From NCBI GenBank assembly GCA_907164885.2, contig OU015495.1:4958308-5022307 (forward strand): 64,000 bases of DNA, read 5' to 3'. Positions 43,630 to 57,572 of the stretch are shown here, piece by piece. The notes beneath the pieces are model-generated. The model worked only from the letters and a program-made list of their open reading frames with translations. It did no database searches and was not told the DNA's origin. Both the position numbers and the translations under genes were made by a program. Each line of letters begins with the position of its first letter. The first letter of the stretch is position 1. This stretch comes from Dolomedes plantarius. Lineage: Eukaryota; Arthropoda; Arachnida; Araneae; Dolomedidae.

Positions 43630-44019
43630 CTTGCTAGATTTTAAATACCCTGAACAAAAGAACGTCCTTGGTTGCCTGCTGAACCAGTTTTGAATCTGAA
43701 CGTCCCTGGTTCGATGCTCGTCGCTGCAAATCCACCACCGTATTCACTAATAGTGGCCGAGACACGTAAAATAGGTCGTGGCTATAATGTCCTCCAAGTT
43801 CTCAAATTTACCTCTGGAGGTTCGGGGTCAAGTGTTCCGGTCTGGTCACTCGACTCCGTTCAAAATTGAGGGACCGGTCATTTAGCCAAGTCGGACTCCG
43901 ACCCTTGTGGTGCTAATTCAAAACAAGAGCGGCCCCTTTCAGCCCAGTAGCCTATTAGGTACTGGTGAATGGAACCTCACACAAGGGTGCATTAGCAACA
44001 ACAACAACAACAACACCAG
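43630..44019 (+). repeat. tRNA-derived SINE with (CAA)n tail
   Basis: The B-box-like CCTGGTTCGATGCTCGTCGC sits at 43704-43723. The body includes TCCGACCCTTGTGGTGCTAA, shared with 36759-36778, and it ends in seven CAA units (43997-44016), the usual 3' end of this SINE type. Confidence 0.7.
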
Positions 44020-44360
44020 TTTTAAATGGCGTAACGGACCTCTGCATCATTAGCAAACCGGTGCCTTTGAAAGACTTTTTCAGTAGGTCGAAGATGTGGC
44101 AGTGGCAGGGGCGACAGCTTGGGGCTATGGTGATGGTAAGGGACCTCCCAGCGGAAGCGCCGCATCCCGTCCAGGGCAGCAAAGGATTCCATGGTGATTG
44201 CCAAGTGCACTTGAGAAAATCTCGTCATACCCCGTGCTCAGACATCTTTACGAAATTCCCTAAATCATATGAACACTTTACACTATGACAGTAACATATG
44301 CTTATACACATTCCTCATACAACAATAAATTTCTTCTTCACTGACACCCTCTGCCGTCAA
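44020..44360. other. no gene recognised
   Basis: A GC-richer patch at 44090-44200 gives overlapping frames on both strands without any domain. Confidence 0.45.
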
Positions 44361-44373
44361 AAATTGAATGACC

Positions 44374-45213
44374 ATAGGACCATAGGACCATCGGAACAAT
44401 TGGCTAACTGTGTTACCTAGGACAACGCCTTCAAACACAGATATTTCAGAAGAATGTCAGCGGAGAGCGGAAGTACTACTGAAATGAGTATTGAAAGTTC
44501 GAAGAATAGCATCATCAGTTCAGAAAAATGTAACACAAAAAGTGAAGCAGAGAGTCTTTTGGTCAGACTTGGTGGGTGAAAAGAAGAGTTTTCTTTGGTT
44601 GTCTACAGGATCCTCGAGTTGATTCGTTGATGGGGGTGGAGTCAATGACTGTCTGTAAGCTGGATTTCAATTAGCAAGTTGAGAGAGAGAAGGAAGAAAA
44701 GTGAATGGATAGAGAGATGAGGTTCAGAATCCGTGAGTTCTATAACAACGAAAAAGAGTAAATCTAGGATTTGCTCAGAGACAAAAATATATTAGCTAGA
44801 AGGAAGTTTAAGGATAGTAAATAGATTTTTATTATATTTTATAAAATTTTTAAATGTTTTTTTGCCTTGGCAAGGCCAAGTATAGTTTTTTTATTTATTT
44901 ATTTGTTTATTTTAAAATTTAAATGACGAGGACAAACAAAAATTAAAACGAAAGACTCAGGAGGGCACGAGGCCTTTTCCTGTTAGTGGGGTCAGCGTGA
45001 TCATAATTTGCAAGACTAATTAAGAGTTCACTGTCAATAGAATTGTGAAAGTTAATAGCTTGGTTTTTGAGATAATTTCGAATAGAAGGGATTCTTAACT
45101 CCCTATAAATAAAAGTATTTCTGAAATACTAATCCGCGTTAACAATTTTTCGAATGGTGCTGCTCTGAGCAGACGCGAGTTTTTTAATATGGGTGTTTGC
45201 ACAGTATGACCAC
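44374..45213 (-). mobile_element. 5'-truncated Jockey-type retrotransposon, copy 2
   Basis: An exact 13-bp target duplication, AAATTGAATGACC, flanks it (44361-44373 and 45214-45226). Read on the minus strand it starts inside the RT C-terminal region, has a stop at 44943-44945, then the same 3' UTR as copy 1 (CTATACTTGGC.TTGCCAAGGC; CAATTGAAATCCAGCTTACA-like) and ends in the CCTATGGT tandem tail. Sequence identity to copy 1 at 17500-18807 is high throughout. Confidence 0.93.
44943..45213 (-). pseudogene. Jockey-like reverse transcriptase C-terminal fragment
   Basis: About 90 codons matching the end of the RT in copy 1: CANTHIKKLASAQSSTIRKI-like, then AD-stop-YFRNT and IRNYLKNQAINFHNSID. A nonsense codon replaces Trp at plus-strand 45129-45131. 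Severe 5' truncation removed all catalytic parts. Confidence 0.85.
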
Positions 45214-45226
45214 AAATTGAATGACC

Positions 45227-48200
45227 GCTTGATAGCCCTATTTAGACTAATCCACGTCACGACCGTACGTAGTCACATTGCTTAAATACGTTGAAACAAC
45301 ACACTGACACTTTCCGACTACAGCACTTTTGTTTGGTAACATAAAACTTTATCTACTGACGCAAACGCAAATCTCGCGAGTATTTAACCACTGCCGCCGA
45401 AACCGAGGTCTAGTTCTGTGATAATTGAGTTTTATGCATGAGTTTTGATTTGAATTCATTTGATATATATAAAGCTTTCTGACATAACAAAATTAGAGTA
45501 ATTCTAAAATAATTTACGTAACTTAATAATGGGGGAAATTTTTGAAAGAATCAAAAGTTCTGTTTAAACAGTTGTACACTATAATTAGTATTTTATAAAC
45601 TAAAACCATTTTATAAAATTCGCCAATTTACATTCATGTTATTTATAATTAATTTTATGTTAAAATACCACAAGTAAAACTAAATTAATTAAATTATATA
45701 TACAATTCAAAATAGAACGTAAAATTTGCTGTCCCGATTATAGTTTATTTGATTTCATGATGCTATAGTTTATTTGTACATACTTAATTTCCCCCGAAAA
45801 AATATATAAAAAATAGAAGTAGTTGAAATAATTTTTATTAAAGTTATTTCAAGCTGGAGTTATTTATTTGCTTTTGAAAACCAAAAGAAATCTCTCAATA
45901 CATATTATTAGAAAAATAGTTTAATTTTTGTCTTCTCATCCAAATTGTGTTTTTAGAAATGCTTTAGTAATAAATCTTACTGAACGAAGATGGAAATGAA
46001 AAAGCATATTTATATAAGATATTCGTTTGTATTCAGTTAATGGATAAAAACTTTATACAATATTTTCTTTTGTAGTTGGGATGGATATTCTTTTTATGTT
46101 ATGTTCCCATGACTGTTGCCCTATGGGTGTAATTTGTGTATATAAAAGCATAAATTATACTTTAGATTTTTATATTTAAATGTTCTCTGTGTATTTTCAA
46201 CTTTAAATAGAATTTCCAGTGGATATTTATATAGATAATGTTAGCAACAGACATAAGATAACATGATATTCTTTTTATTTAAATTTCCATCTTATTTAAT
46301 GGGATATTTTAATTTGATTTTACTTTGGTTGCTGATATAACGGTACCGCAATATATTTTCTATCTAAAAATCAATAACACTACATAATGGTACCAAAACA
46401 CCTTAAAAAGACTAAGGGAAAACAAAGGGAAAAATTTTCTTCAATACTAATACTGTACAGTCTTACATAACCGTATATTTTTCTCAGTCCTTACTAGAAC
46501 CGTAAAACAACGCTCATTTAAAAAGCAGTTTCGACTTGAACATTATTTATTCAACCGCAATATCTACGAAACTTAAGTACATAGCAGCTTGAAAGATAGT
46601 AACGTGTAGCCTTACGAAAATCAAAATATATGTGCCTCAAATATTCCAGCTTAACTGATAGCTCACTTTGTTTTTAAAAGGATCCTGCTGTGGCGCAAAA
46701 GGATTGTACCATAAAAAGAGTGGCTACATAAATATTTCTTTTCGATACTAAAGGATGTTATAGATATTTCGTCGTTATAAGCTGAAGGCTAAAGTTTATT
46801 CTTTTGGCCAGAGTATTATTTAGTGCATTTGCGTCTTTAAAAGAATCTTATTTCGTTATAAAGACGCTATAATAATTACAAGGTTATAATAAAATCAACG
46901 CTATAATAATTGTGGGAAGAAATGATTTCTTATTAACTATAATATGATAAAGATGATGGTTACATGTTTCAATGTAATTAATAGTTAATAGTTGGACCAT
47001 TAACTATTATTCATTTTATTGCAATATCTACAAGACTTAAATGCATAGCAGATTCAAAGTTAATCATACTGTTACAATATAAAATACGCAACAGTATAAT
47101 ATAATTATACTGTTACAGTATAAAAATGTATATCTGCCTCATCGAACTAATTCGAAACAGGGTGTACATACATCATCTCATCGAACAGATTCTATATATT
47201 CTATTATAAATCTATAATCTAATAGTTCGGAACTTGTAGCCATCCATTTTATTATAATTTGGTTAATAAGAAGTCATTTGTTCCAGTTTGTGTTTCTACA
47301 AGTTTCTCGTAAGTTATAATAATCAATTGTTGTACGATTAATTAGCCTTTCATAATTCCTTAAGTTTTATACTTTTCTTTAACGTTGTGGATATTCAATC
47401 ACGCTGTCGCCATATACTCCTAATAGGTCATACATCAAATGTTATTACAAAAGGGGAACAGGGAAACATAACACAAAAAAGGATATTTAAGTTATAGCAC
47501 AGGGAAACAATTTATCTTTGTATAGCAACGGCATTTCTAAAACCGTAGTTTTAAACGGTCACGACTCTGCAACAATGCGACCGATTGTAATCAGTTTTTT
47601 AGAAAGAAGTAGATTGAAAACGTCAGTAAACTTAATGCAAAGTTATTTTCTGCCATGGAGTCAATAAAAGTGTTTTTGAGTTGCATTAAGCTTGCTCTCC
47701 AGTTTCATAGCAGTCGCCCATTGTTTAATAAATTCAAGAGATTAGAAGGGAAAAGTGTTCTTGTTGTTTATTTTTTTTGAAGCCTTGTTTCCCTGAATAA
47801 AGTATAAAATACTCTTTGCTCGAAAATAATAACATTCTGTTCTCTTTGCATTCAATTTCTAGTAAAGGATTACTTTATTTGTAAAAAGCCGATGTTAGTA
47901 CTAATTCAATTCTTGGAATTCAATTATCCTTGTGAATTCAATTGTCTGGAGGTAAACATTTTAAACAACTTTTTAATGGAAATTAATTGGTTGTATACTA
48001 CTTGATTTATTCCGCTCTTTGCATTACATCGCAGATTCTAAAGCAGAAATTTTGAGCGGCAACATTTCAGGTTTGCATTAACTGTGCGCAAAGTTTTAAA
48101 GACAATTTATAAATTGCGTGGCAAAGTTATAGTTTGAAACTAATATGTTCCTTCATAAAATACCCAAACTTTTAAATATAAAAGTGTAGTAAAACAAATT

Positions 48201-48758
48201 GTGAAATAATGATAGACAATCCCTGGAAAATAATGAATTTTTGTAAAGGCCAGTTTGATTTGTAAATATTAATAGTGATTCCTTTTTTACAAACTACTGA
48301 AAATACACTGTTAAGTAATAAAAAAATTATGATTTGATATTTATTTAAATAAAACACACGATATTTATAATTAACGAGGGAAAATAAGTTGACAATTTTT
48401 TTACTTAAAATGACATTTTTTTATTGTAGATCAGTCAGGGGGATCTTTAATGACCTATATTACAGGTACCAAACTGTAATCTTAATGATTAAATTGAATT
48501 GAGAAAGATGTTATCTTCTTCATCTTATTTTCTCATTTCGGAAGACATGAGAAGCCAGGTATGAGCTAAGACCCACGGGCAAGGAAGATTCCCCTTGAAA
48601 ATTATTTTATTGGTTCATGTGTTTGGTGCATCTCGTCCTTTCTGGACCTTGCGGCAATAGATCCTAATCAACCAACCATGAGAAATTTTGCTTTCACACT
48701 ATGTTTCATCAAAAGAAGCTTAGTTCGTTTGTCTAGCATAAGGTGGAGGTCTGAATTA

Positions 48759-48761
<3 letters not shown>
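45227..48761. other. no gene recognised
   Basis: About 3.5 kb of AT-rich DNA, the longest stretch without a named element. Small palindromes occur (for example AATAGTTAATAGTTGG/CCATTAACTATT near 46980-47005 and AGTATAATATAATTATACTG near 47091), as expected of AT-rich DNA. The frame at 48172-48357 is chance. Confidence 0.55.

Positions 48762-48828
<67 letters not shown>
48762..48828. repeat. (TA)n microsatellite
   Basis: About 33 uninterrupted TA units. Confidence 0.97.
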
Positions 48829-48830
<2 letters not shown>

Positions 48831-50790
48831 AGTACTTTCTCTTCTATTATGCTGAGGGTTACACTAAAACATGTTTCAGTACGGTATATGTTAAAAAATG
48901 TCCATGAAAATACCTAATATGAATAAAAAGTAATAAAATGTAAGAAATTAACTAAATTAAGTAAGAAATTTACTAAATCGGAATTTTAAGTTATTTTAAG
49001 CAATTTTTTTGTTTGATTTTTTTGTACGGTTTTTTTATGCCGTCTTTATCCAGCGTACCAAAACAGGTTTCAGTGTATTTTTAAATAAATCTATTTTTAC
49101 CTGTTTTCTTGAAAAACCCGTGCATTCAGTGGAATTAATAATCGGAAATTTAGGGCTTATGGCATATAGAAGAAAATAAATAAAAGCTTGAAATTTTATT
49201 GCATGATTAAATTTGCAAGTGAGAGGCTATAGTTTAAAGTCTGTGATTTGGTTACTTTGCACCAATGCGTGTTATTTATAGATTCTTTTTTAACCTATGT
49301 AGCTTCCAATGCGTTATGTAGATTAAGTCAATATTCAGACAGTGTTAAAAAACCGTATTAAAATGCGTTTGAACTAGTTAGACTGAACAAGACATTATCC
49401 TTATTATATTGTAAAGAATAATTCTGAAATAAAAGTGCTGATAAAAAAAAATTAGTGAATACCAAGAGCGAACAAGTATATGAATTAACTCTCATTATAT
49501 TCATATTACTAGCAACTCCCTTTTTAAACAAACGAACAAAAAAAGTAAAAGGTGCAAGGTTGTTTCCATGACAACTGAGATCGCAAAAAATCGTTTAGTG
49601 TTATCTCATTAATATTCTGATTTCTTAGGTTATTAACGACATGGAAGTATTAAAATATACCAAGAAGATATAAAAATGCCTTCAGCTAAATTTTTTTGTT
49701 AAAGTAGCCCAAATTAAGGCACAATAGGCTTCTTTGATTTAACATTTAAATACTAATTAAGCATGAAATATTATACTGCTACTACTTTTAGAAAATGAGG
49801 TACGTCTATTTTATTATTTAATTAGAGAAAAAAAATGTCTTCAGTTGTAAGACTTAATTAATAGTCCTTACTGCTTTTATGGAGAAGACGCTTTGCATAA
49901 AATTCATAATTGATACTGGAGACAATTTTTATTATTTTATGCTTAATTAAGATGGTATTTGAAAAACAAGTCATGTATTGAAAAAGGTTTAGACCCGTTT
50001 TAATTTATTACTTAACTGTGCACCTCTGACACTTAGTTTACAGTTTTAAAAATAGCAAAATATATAAAGCATAAAACACACTTTTTAAGGAAACATTTTA
50101 AGTGAATATGAATCAAAAATTAATTTGGATTATAATAAAGATAATTTTGCTATAATTTTAAATTCTAAGAAATGCTGAACTAAATTTAAATTGAATTTTA
50201 AAAAATCATAAAACACCTATAAAAGACAAAAATGAAATCTCCTGTGAAGATTAAGAAATCCGCCAATATGAAGTTACAGATTACTAAACATATAACATGT
50301 ATGCCCAATGTTGTGTTTATATTTCCAGAAAAGTAGGTTGACGTTTCCGAAAGACGTTATTGATTACTTACATCCATTACTTATTAAATACTTGAAAAGA
50401 TGACACGGCAAAGGGTAACTTGGAAAATTAGAACCTTTATTTATTGTATTGAGTCTTTTGGACATAGATAGCCGAAATAAGGGTGGGAAACATGCATTTG
50501 CCGAACTTAACGTGAATCTCTAACTAAACTCTTGTTCCTTATCTAGTTAATATCACTCGAGCTTGCATATCTCCCAATACCCATGTTAAACTTACTGAAA
50601 ATTCTCTTCTATGTATCTTTCTAATGTAAAATTAGCAAATGCATGCATCTGAATACTGATTTTGAAAATAGATTATTGCTTAATAAGTGCTTTTTTTAGA
50701 AAAACCTCTCTATTTTATTTTATTATATTTGAAAAGGAATATTAATTTGTTTGGATCGATATCAGTCATTTAATATCTAGTAAAAACTAA
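48829..50790. other. no gene recognised
   Basis: About 2 kb of AT-rich DNA with no open frame of note and no recognised repeat end. Confidence 0.55.
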
Positions 50791-50803
50791 AATATAAACT
50801 AAA

Positions 50804-51062
50804 AAAAAATTAACTCAGGGCAGTCCGTTGTGGACCAAGGCCACTTTCTTGACCGTGGGCTTGGGGTGCAATACAGCATATACCTCATTCAGGTGACATG
50901 GCCAACCTGACGTGGGACTCCCAGAGTTTAGTTCCTAAGCATGCTTGGGCCTCATTTTATCGACGCACTCAAGGGATAAAAGGCTGAGTCGACCATACCC
51001 AGTCGCAGGATCGAACGCTGGACCTGTGGTGGGGCAGCTTGAAGCTTTTAACCACTGCGTCA
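50804..51062 (-). repeat. tRNA-derived SINE with target duplication
   Basis: The minus strand starts TTGACGCAGTGGTTAAAAGC (A box) and has GCGTTCGATCCTGCGACTGG (B box), then a ~180-bp unrelated body. Flanking 13-mers AATATAAACTAAA (50791-50803) and AATATGAACTAAA (51063-51075) differ at one base, a likely target duplication. Confidence 0.75.
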
Positions 51063-51075
51063 AATATGAACTAAA

Positions 51076-51982
51076 CCTAGTAAAAATCAAAATATAAATT
51101 ACCGAGAAAAAATTTAAATATAAAATTGAAAAATAAACACTACGTGCTTTTTGTTTAAACGTCTATCCTGAAGTGCCGAAAAAATTACGTGTTTCAATTC
51201 TAATATGAATTCACTAATCTGCGATTTGAAAAATAACAAAAGGAGACTTCGGATTTGAAAGTCAAGTGATACACATCGTTTTGAGTACGTTCACGATTTT
51301 TTTCCCGCCACGTATTTGCATATTGGTTGTGAGCTGCATTCTTTACAAGTTCGAAGTTATCCTTCAGAAAAATTACTGCGCCTGCAACTGGCTCTAATGA
51401 AAACGTGAAAGAACAAACCAATTTCCATTTTTTTAAAGTGACATACTTCTTAAAAAATAAAAATGATAAAAATCTAAATGAGGCTGATCCTGTCCTTTAT
51501 TATTAATGTATACGAAATACGGTTACTCTACAGATATTTTCAATCCGTCTATTTTTCTTACGACAGGCTTCAAACATATTTAAAAGCCATTAAAAAAGAA
51601 TGAGGTACACTAAAAGTTTCTAACATTACATTAATAAGACTACTGCTTAACACTTAGGTGGAATCACTCCTATCACGACCTAATAAATATTTATAAGCTG
51701 TTTTTGACAAAAGGGTCTCCGTGTCACTTCTCATTTGGAATTCGGATAACCTAAACGAAGTTATTCTGAACAACCCCGTTTTTTGGCGACACTAAAGCAC
51801 CGGAATTTGAGAAAATTCATATTTTTTTCTACTGCCCAGAAAAGTCACTATTGCAGTTGCGTATTAATTAGTCTGTTCAATGTATGCTGAATATTGTATG
51901 AGACACATAAACATTTTTCTGCCTAAACAGACAAATGGCAAAATAATACTAACTGTACTCTTTAATCTGTCTTTTACACAAA
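51076..51982. other. no gene recognised
   Basis: AT-rich DNA; the frame at 51200-51421 shows no domain. Confidence 0.5.
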
Positions 51983-52092
51983 CACAGGGTGCGTCAGAAA
52001 GAATGTTCTGAGGGTATAAATAAATAAATAAATAAATAAATAAAATAAATAATAATGATAAAACTATAATTAATAATAAATAAATAAATAAT
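51983..52092. repeat. transposon-like terminus beside an (AAAT)n tract
   Basis: ACAGGGTGCGTCAGAAAGAA (51984-52003) has the look of a mariner-group terminus (compare ACAGGGTGTCTATAAAAGAA at 3904). It is followed by seven or more TAAA units and further degenerate AATA repeats. No opposite terminus was found. Confidence 0.45.
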
Positions 52093-52251
52093 TTATATTT
52101 TTTATTTATCTCACGTATAAAAGATTTTTTTCTCTATCTTGCTTTGTATTTTTGTTTATTGACGTTCCAAATCAGAACGTTCGGCCCATTTTTCCGACTC
52201 CCTTTTTAGGACTAGAAACTTCATACTCCCTTTGTAAGAACGACCATTAAG

Positions 52252-52271
52252 ATATATATATATATATATAT
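52252..52271. repeat. short (TA)n tract
   Basis: Ten TA units with imperfect continuation. Confidence 0.85.
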
Positions 52272-53559
<1,288 letters not shown>

Positions 53560-53590
53560 ACACACACACACACACACACATATATATATG

Positions 53591-53678
<88 letters not shown>
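53560..53678. repeat. (CA)n(TA)n compound microsatellite
   Basis: About ten CA units followed by about 48 TA units with two early TG interruptions. Confidence 0.96.
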
Positions 53679-53683
<5 letters not shown>

Positions 53684-54080
53684 TCATCCTTGGGGCCGTA
53701 TTCTTGGGATACAAGCCATCCCACCCCGTAAGGAAAAGGTTATAAGTTTGCAGGAAAATAGAAAAACAAGTTGTTAAAGATCCCCGAAACTGAAGTTATC
53801 AGAAAATAAGCTATTCATTACGACAATTTTAATTTTAGCTGTTATATTTGTGCTTCTAAGATTCCCTTTACATAACATAAATATCCATTTTCGCTTCCGT
53901 TCCTGGTACTCTCGTGGGAACAATTTTTCACATTTGGAAATTAGCATCTGAAATTCTAAAAAAGTACTATTCTATTTTCACACATGTCTGTTTACTGGCA
54001 GAAAATAAGGTAACTTGGGTAAATAAGGTAAATAAGGTAAATAAGGTAAAGCGATATAACGGGATATCTCCTGTCCTTAA

Positions 54081-54340
54081 AAAAGTTTTAGCAAGAGTGG
54101 TTAGCGTGTCTTTTACTCAGGGTGCTTGTTCGATTCCTGACATCCGCACTGAATACTCTCGTGTTTACGCCGGGTATTGGCCTGTTAAATCTGCTTGCCG
54201 GAGAATCCTTCTATGAGGTATTTGGTTGGGAGTAGGGTACGAATTCCACCTTACCATATGTCCTCCCTCGGGGTGCATATGGGGGTGTCTTGGATTTCTA
54301 TAATACTCAGGTGGGAAAGTGACCAAGAAATTCGTGGCGT
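54081..54340 (+). repeat. tRNA-derived SINE
   Basis: The head AGCAAGAGTGGTTAGCGTGT (A box) and GCTTGTTCGATTCCTGACAT (B box) are followed by GCCGGGTATTGGCC and GGGTACGAATTCCACC segments resembling the bodies of the SINEs at 36537 and 42390. Part of it has been read as a frame but is not coding. Confidence 0.65.
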
Positions 54341-54387
54341 ATAATGGTTGAACTTCCTCAGATAAAGTGCCCTGCCTGCAAGAAATA

Positions 54388-54390
<3 letters not shown>

Positions 54391-54475
<85 letters not shown>
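54391..54475. repeat. (TA)n(TG)n compound microsatellite
   Basis: About 32 TA units run into about 10 TG units. Confidence 0.96.
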
Positions 54476-54989
54476 AATGCCTTGATTGTGGGGGGGAGGG
54501 CAACCAGGGAATCTTAAACGGAGGTTTTGCTTAGAAAAAATAGGAAGTAGTAATCAAATACTATTAATTCACGAAATATCGGGGAAAAAGAGAAACGAAG
54601 GGTTTTAATAGCAAAAGTTACCAATAGAGGACGCCACCTGACGGTCCAGTTTTAAAAAGAGATTATTCAAGCGAGGGGTTTTAACGTTACGTAGGTAGAA
54701 GCTTCTGGAACTTTCTTAATACAATGTCAGCAAATAAGCTGAGCGGGAGTTGAACAAAGAACGAGGCAGGTGCTTGGAGGATTTCGCAGGATAGGGAGGG
54801 TTGTTGCAGCTCTCCAAAAAATGTTAGGGATGGAGTGTTTCGAATTAAAGAGTCGTTTAAATCATTAAAAATAAGGAGCTATGGGATGTATTAAATCGAA
54901 ATAAATATATTAACTTATCTTTGGATTATCTTCATTGTGTGCCACGACTGTGTAAATTTAATTATAACGACATGGATGTGTTAAGTCGG

Positions 54990-54991
<2 letters not shown>
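54476..54991. other. no gene recognised
   Basis: Unclassified DNA. A GGGGGGGAGGG purine run stands at 54489-54499. Confidence 0.5.

Positions 54992-55049
<58 letters not shown>
54992..55049. repeat. (TA)n microsatellite
   Basis: About 28 TA units. Confidence 0.96.
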
Positions 55050-55051
<2 letters not shown>

Positions 55052-55554
55052 AGAGAGAGAAAGGGATACATGAAATTTTAATTTAAAAATCTGATATATT
55101 ATATGCGTCGCGAAATAAATTTTTAATTTACGTCTTGAGAGACAACTCTTATATCTCATTCTGGATATGAAAATGGATATAATTATAATACTTTAATATG
55201 GATATGCACAATTTTCTAAAAAGCACGTAATTTTTTCAGAAAGATGAATATATAAAATATTTACAACCTCAATGACGCGTCTTTATTATTTTCAAGTAGC
55301 ATCTTTTAAATTTGGGGATTTTAATATAATTTGTTTTCTCATCAACGATGTAAGGAATAGTTAAACGTATGCGGTCACAAACGCGGCGTTTTAATTCAGA
55401 TGATGCTCTCCAAGCAATATTCTGTGAAAACGCTATGTAAGGTGTATAATTGCAAAGGATTATAACAGATCGTTACTGTAGTTCAGTGAACGAATAAAAC
55501 GAATGTGAACGAATAAAAATATTTATAGTGCAAAATCAATATTTCTACTTCTTT

Positions 55555-55587
55555 GGGGGGGAAGGGCCCCCCCTGGGTGCGCCACTG
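55555..55587 (-). mobile_element. hAT-type MITE terminus
   Basis: The minus strand reads CAGTGGCGCACCCAGGGGGG then CCC, the pattern of many hAT MITE ends (CAGNGGCG...GGGG). The opposite end was not found upstream, so only the terminus is called. Confidence 0.5.
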
Positions 55588-56199
55588 CTGTAGTTGCTCT
55601 TCAAATGGATACTAGCCTTATCGCGACAGCTGTTGCGACCACGCACATGTCGCTGAGGTCGGATGCGTTTTCCGTGAGCACTCCCTCCAGGCCGGCTGTC
55701 TTTTGAACGCTAAGCCTAATTTTACAAAAAAATTTAAAATAGTAACATTTTCGAACAAATCTATATATTTAAGCTATATATGCTTTACATACACATTCAT
55801 TTAAAATTTCTCTATTAACAAATTTTTGTTTTACAGATTAAAATATTTTTTACAGTATTTACTTAATTATCGGTGCAAATCAGAAATCTCACAGCATCAG
55901 GGTCTGACGGCTCCTTAGAAGTAAACGGCGAAACTATATGTCCAATTCTATAGTCCCACAACAAAAAATGAACAAAATTACTCGTAAATAAAGAGCACGT
56001 GCAGAGTTAAAATTCTCTAACCACTGACAGCCAGCCGCAATAAATAGCTCTCTCCATTTGTTTACAAAAAGCAACCGCCAGCATTTGAGTCATATCCCTC
56101 TTTATTTCAAAATCAAAGTCCCAACTATGTGCATTCCAAATTTCATGGACATAGGATGCCATCTAGTCACCCAAAAATGAACTAATAAAACTTTCTGAT
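55588..56199. other. no gene recognised
   Basis: Mixed composition, GC-richer at 55600-55690. No domain-bearing frame. Confidence 0.45.
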
Positions 56200-56325
56200 C
56201 TACTGTCACGTATACGTGACAGTAGGTAGCAGAAGTCTTTTTTTCTGTCATGCTAGCGTGATAGCCAGGATAAAACGAGGATAGCAGCTGTCACGTATAC
56301 GTGACGTTCACCCCGAAAGGGCTAG
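56200..56325 (-). mobile_element. piggyBac-like terminus with GTCACGTATACGTGAC palindromes
   Basis: A perfect 26-bp palindrome at 56200-56225 has the core GTCACGTATACGTGAC. The same 16-bp core recurs at 56290-56305. The minus strand beyond it reads GCCCTTTCGGGGTGAACGTC, a CCCTTTCGG end like that of the piggyBac-like element at 15681 (CCCTTCGG). TTAA is not intact outside (CTAG). The other end is not evident. Confidence 0.5.
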
Positions 56326-56953
56326 AACTCCTCGTATAATGGAATGCCTGGTGCATGGAGAGCCAAATATGCAGCTATGGGCAGGGGAAGGGAAGGCTAA
56401 CAAATCCCGGTCTATGTGAGTTTTATAGATCATTGATGCGACACCCTGTTTAAGTATCCAAGAACTGTTTCTGTAAGAAAAATAATTTATAGTGATATTC
56501 TTTAATTCAGTATAGACGGAACTTAACCAAAAAGTTGTGAAAAAACACGTCGGTTCTGGATCTATTTGAGGCACTGGTTGGAACAACAACAACAAAACCA
56601 GAAACACGCAGCATGTAAAAATCCACATTAAGAGAGAATCAACTAGTTTCAAAGCTATATTAAGCCAGAGAGCTTTGGGTAAATTGTGTCTACTATGAAT
56701 TCATATATTCCTGAATTGCGAACTTATTGCGAAATATTAGTATTTTTTTTACACACGATCAGTACTTTCATTGCTTGTTGAAACATGAGGAATAAATTGA
56801 ATTATATCTAGACAGAACATGTTGTAACTAGGTGTCTATAAAATTTAAATACATTCTAATATGTCGTTGTAGGTTTCAATGTGGTGTACTTGACACTGAT
56901 GATATTCGTAGTTTAATCCTGGACGATCGTTGGTTTCTTTCAATGGAGACACC
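56326..56953. other. no gene recognised
   Basis: A minus-strand frame at 56308-56652 overlaps the piggyBac-like end and has no domain. AACAACAACAACAA at 56581-56595 may be a SINE tail remnant. Confidence 0.45.
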
Positions 56954-56961
56954 GTATAGGT

Positions 56962-57572
56962 CAGGGTTAACCAAAGTAGGCAATACCGCCTACGATACAG
57001 AGGAGCGGTCAATTTAAATTCAAACTCAGCTACCAATAGTTCTGGCTGCAAAAGCAGGTACTGGTACGTTATCCTGCATTATAGTGCAGAAGTTTTTAAT
57101 CGCATTTCCATCATCCCATTGAGGGGAACATGGGTTCAATGTGGTAAAAAATCTGCTTACTAAAAACAAAAACCGACACAAAATAGCTAACCGCGATGAT
57201 TTTAAAACGCTGCTGACAAAAACAGAGCTGAACATTAAAATAAATTGATAGCAGCTCACCGAGTTCATCCTTCTCATTAAGATTAGTTTTAATATTATTC
57301 GTTATTTTTCTTTAATATATTCATTTTCTGTGCGTAATACGTAATGAGAATTACTGTGGTTGCTTTAAAAAATAATTTTAAGCTTCAAAGGGCCTTATTT
57401 ACAACACCTTTTTTTACTATGTTGAAACACATAGGTAGAAATATAGATACACAAAAGGAAGCAAATTTGTCACTGCATCTCTATTTGTTCGTTTAAGAAG
57501 GAAAATTTTCCAGGAGGGCGCTGAGTAATTTTTAGTAAAATAAGGTAGGCGAAATAAGTTTGGGAACCCCTG
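56962..57572. mobile_element. hAT-type MITE
   Basis: The left end CAGGGTTAACCAAAGTAGGC and the inverted right end CAGGGGTTCCCAAACTTATT, continuing TCGCCTACC, align with small gaps. The flanking 8-mers GTATAGGT (56954-56961) and GTATAAGT (57573-57580) differ at one base, an 8-bp hAT duplication. The 611-bp interior is AT rich and non-coding. It is a different family from 3728-4771. Confidence 0.82.

Noticed and set aside
43955..44288. Overlapping frames on both strands
   Set aside because: They cross the SINE tail and show no homology that I recognise.
53914..54216. 100-codon plus-strand frame
   Set aside because: Overlaps a SINE and a short GTAAATAAG tandem; not coding.
56308..56652. 114-codon minus-strand frame
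   Set aside because: Begins in flanking DNA and ends in a transposon terminus; no domain.
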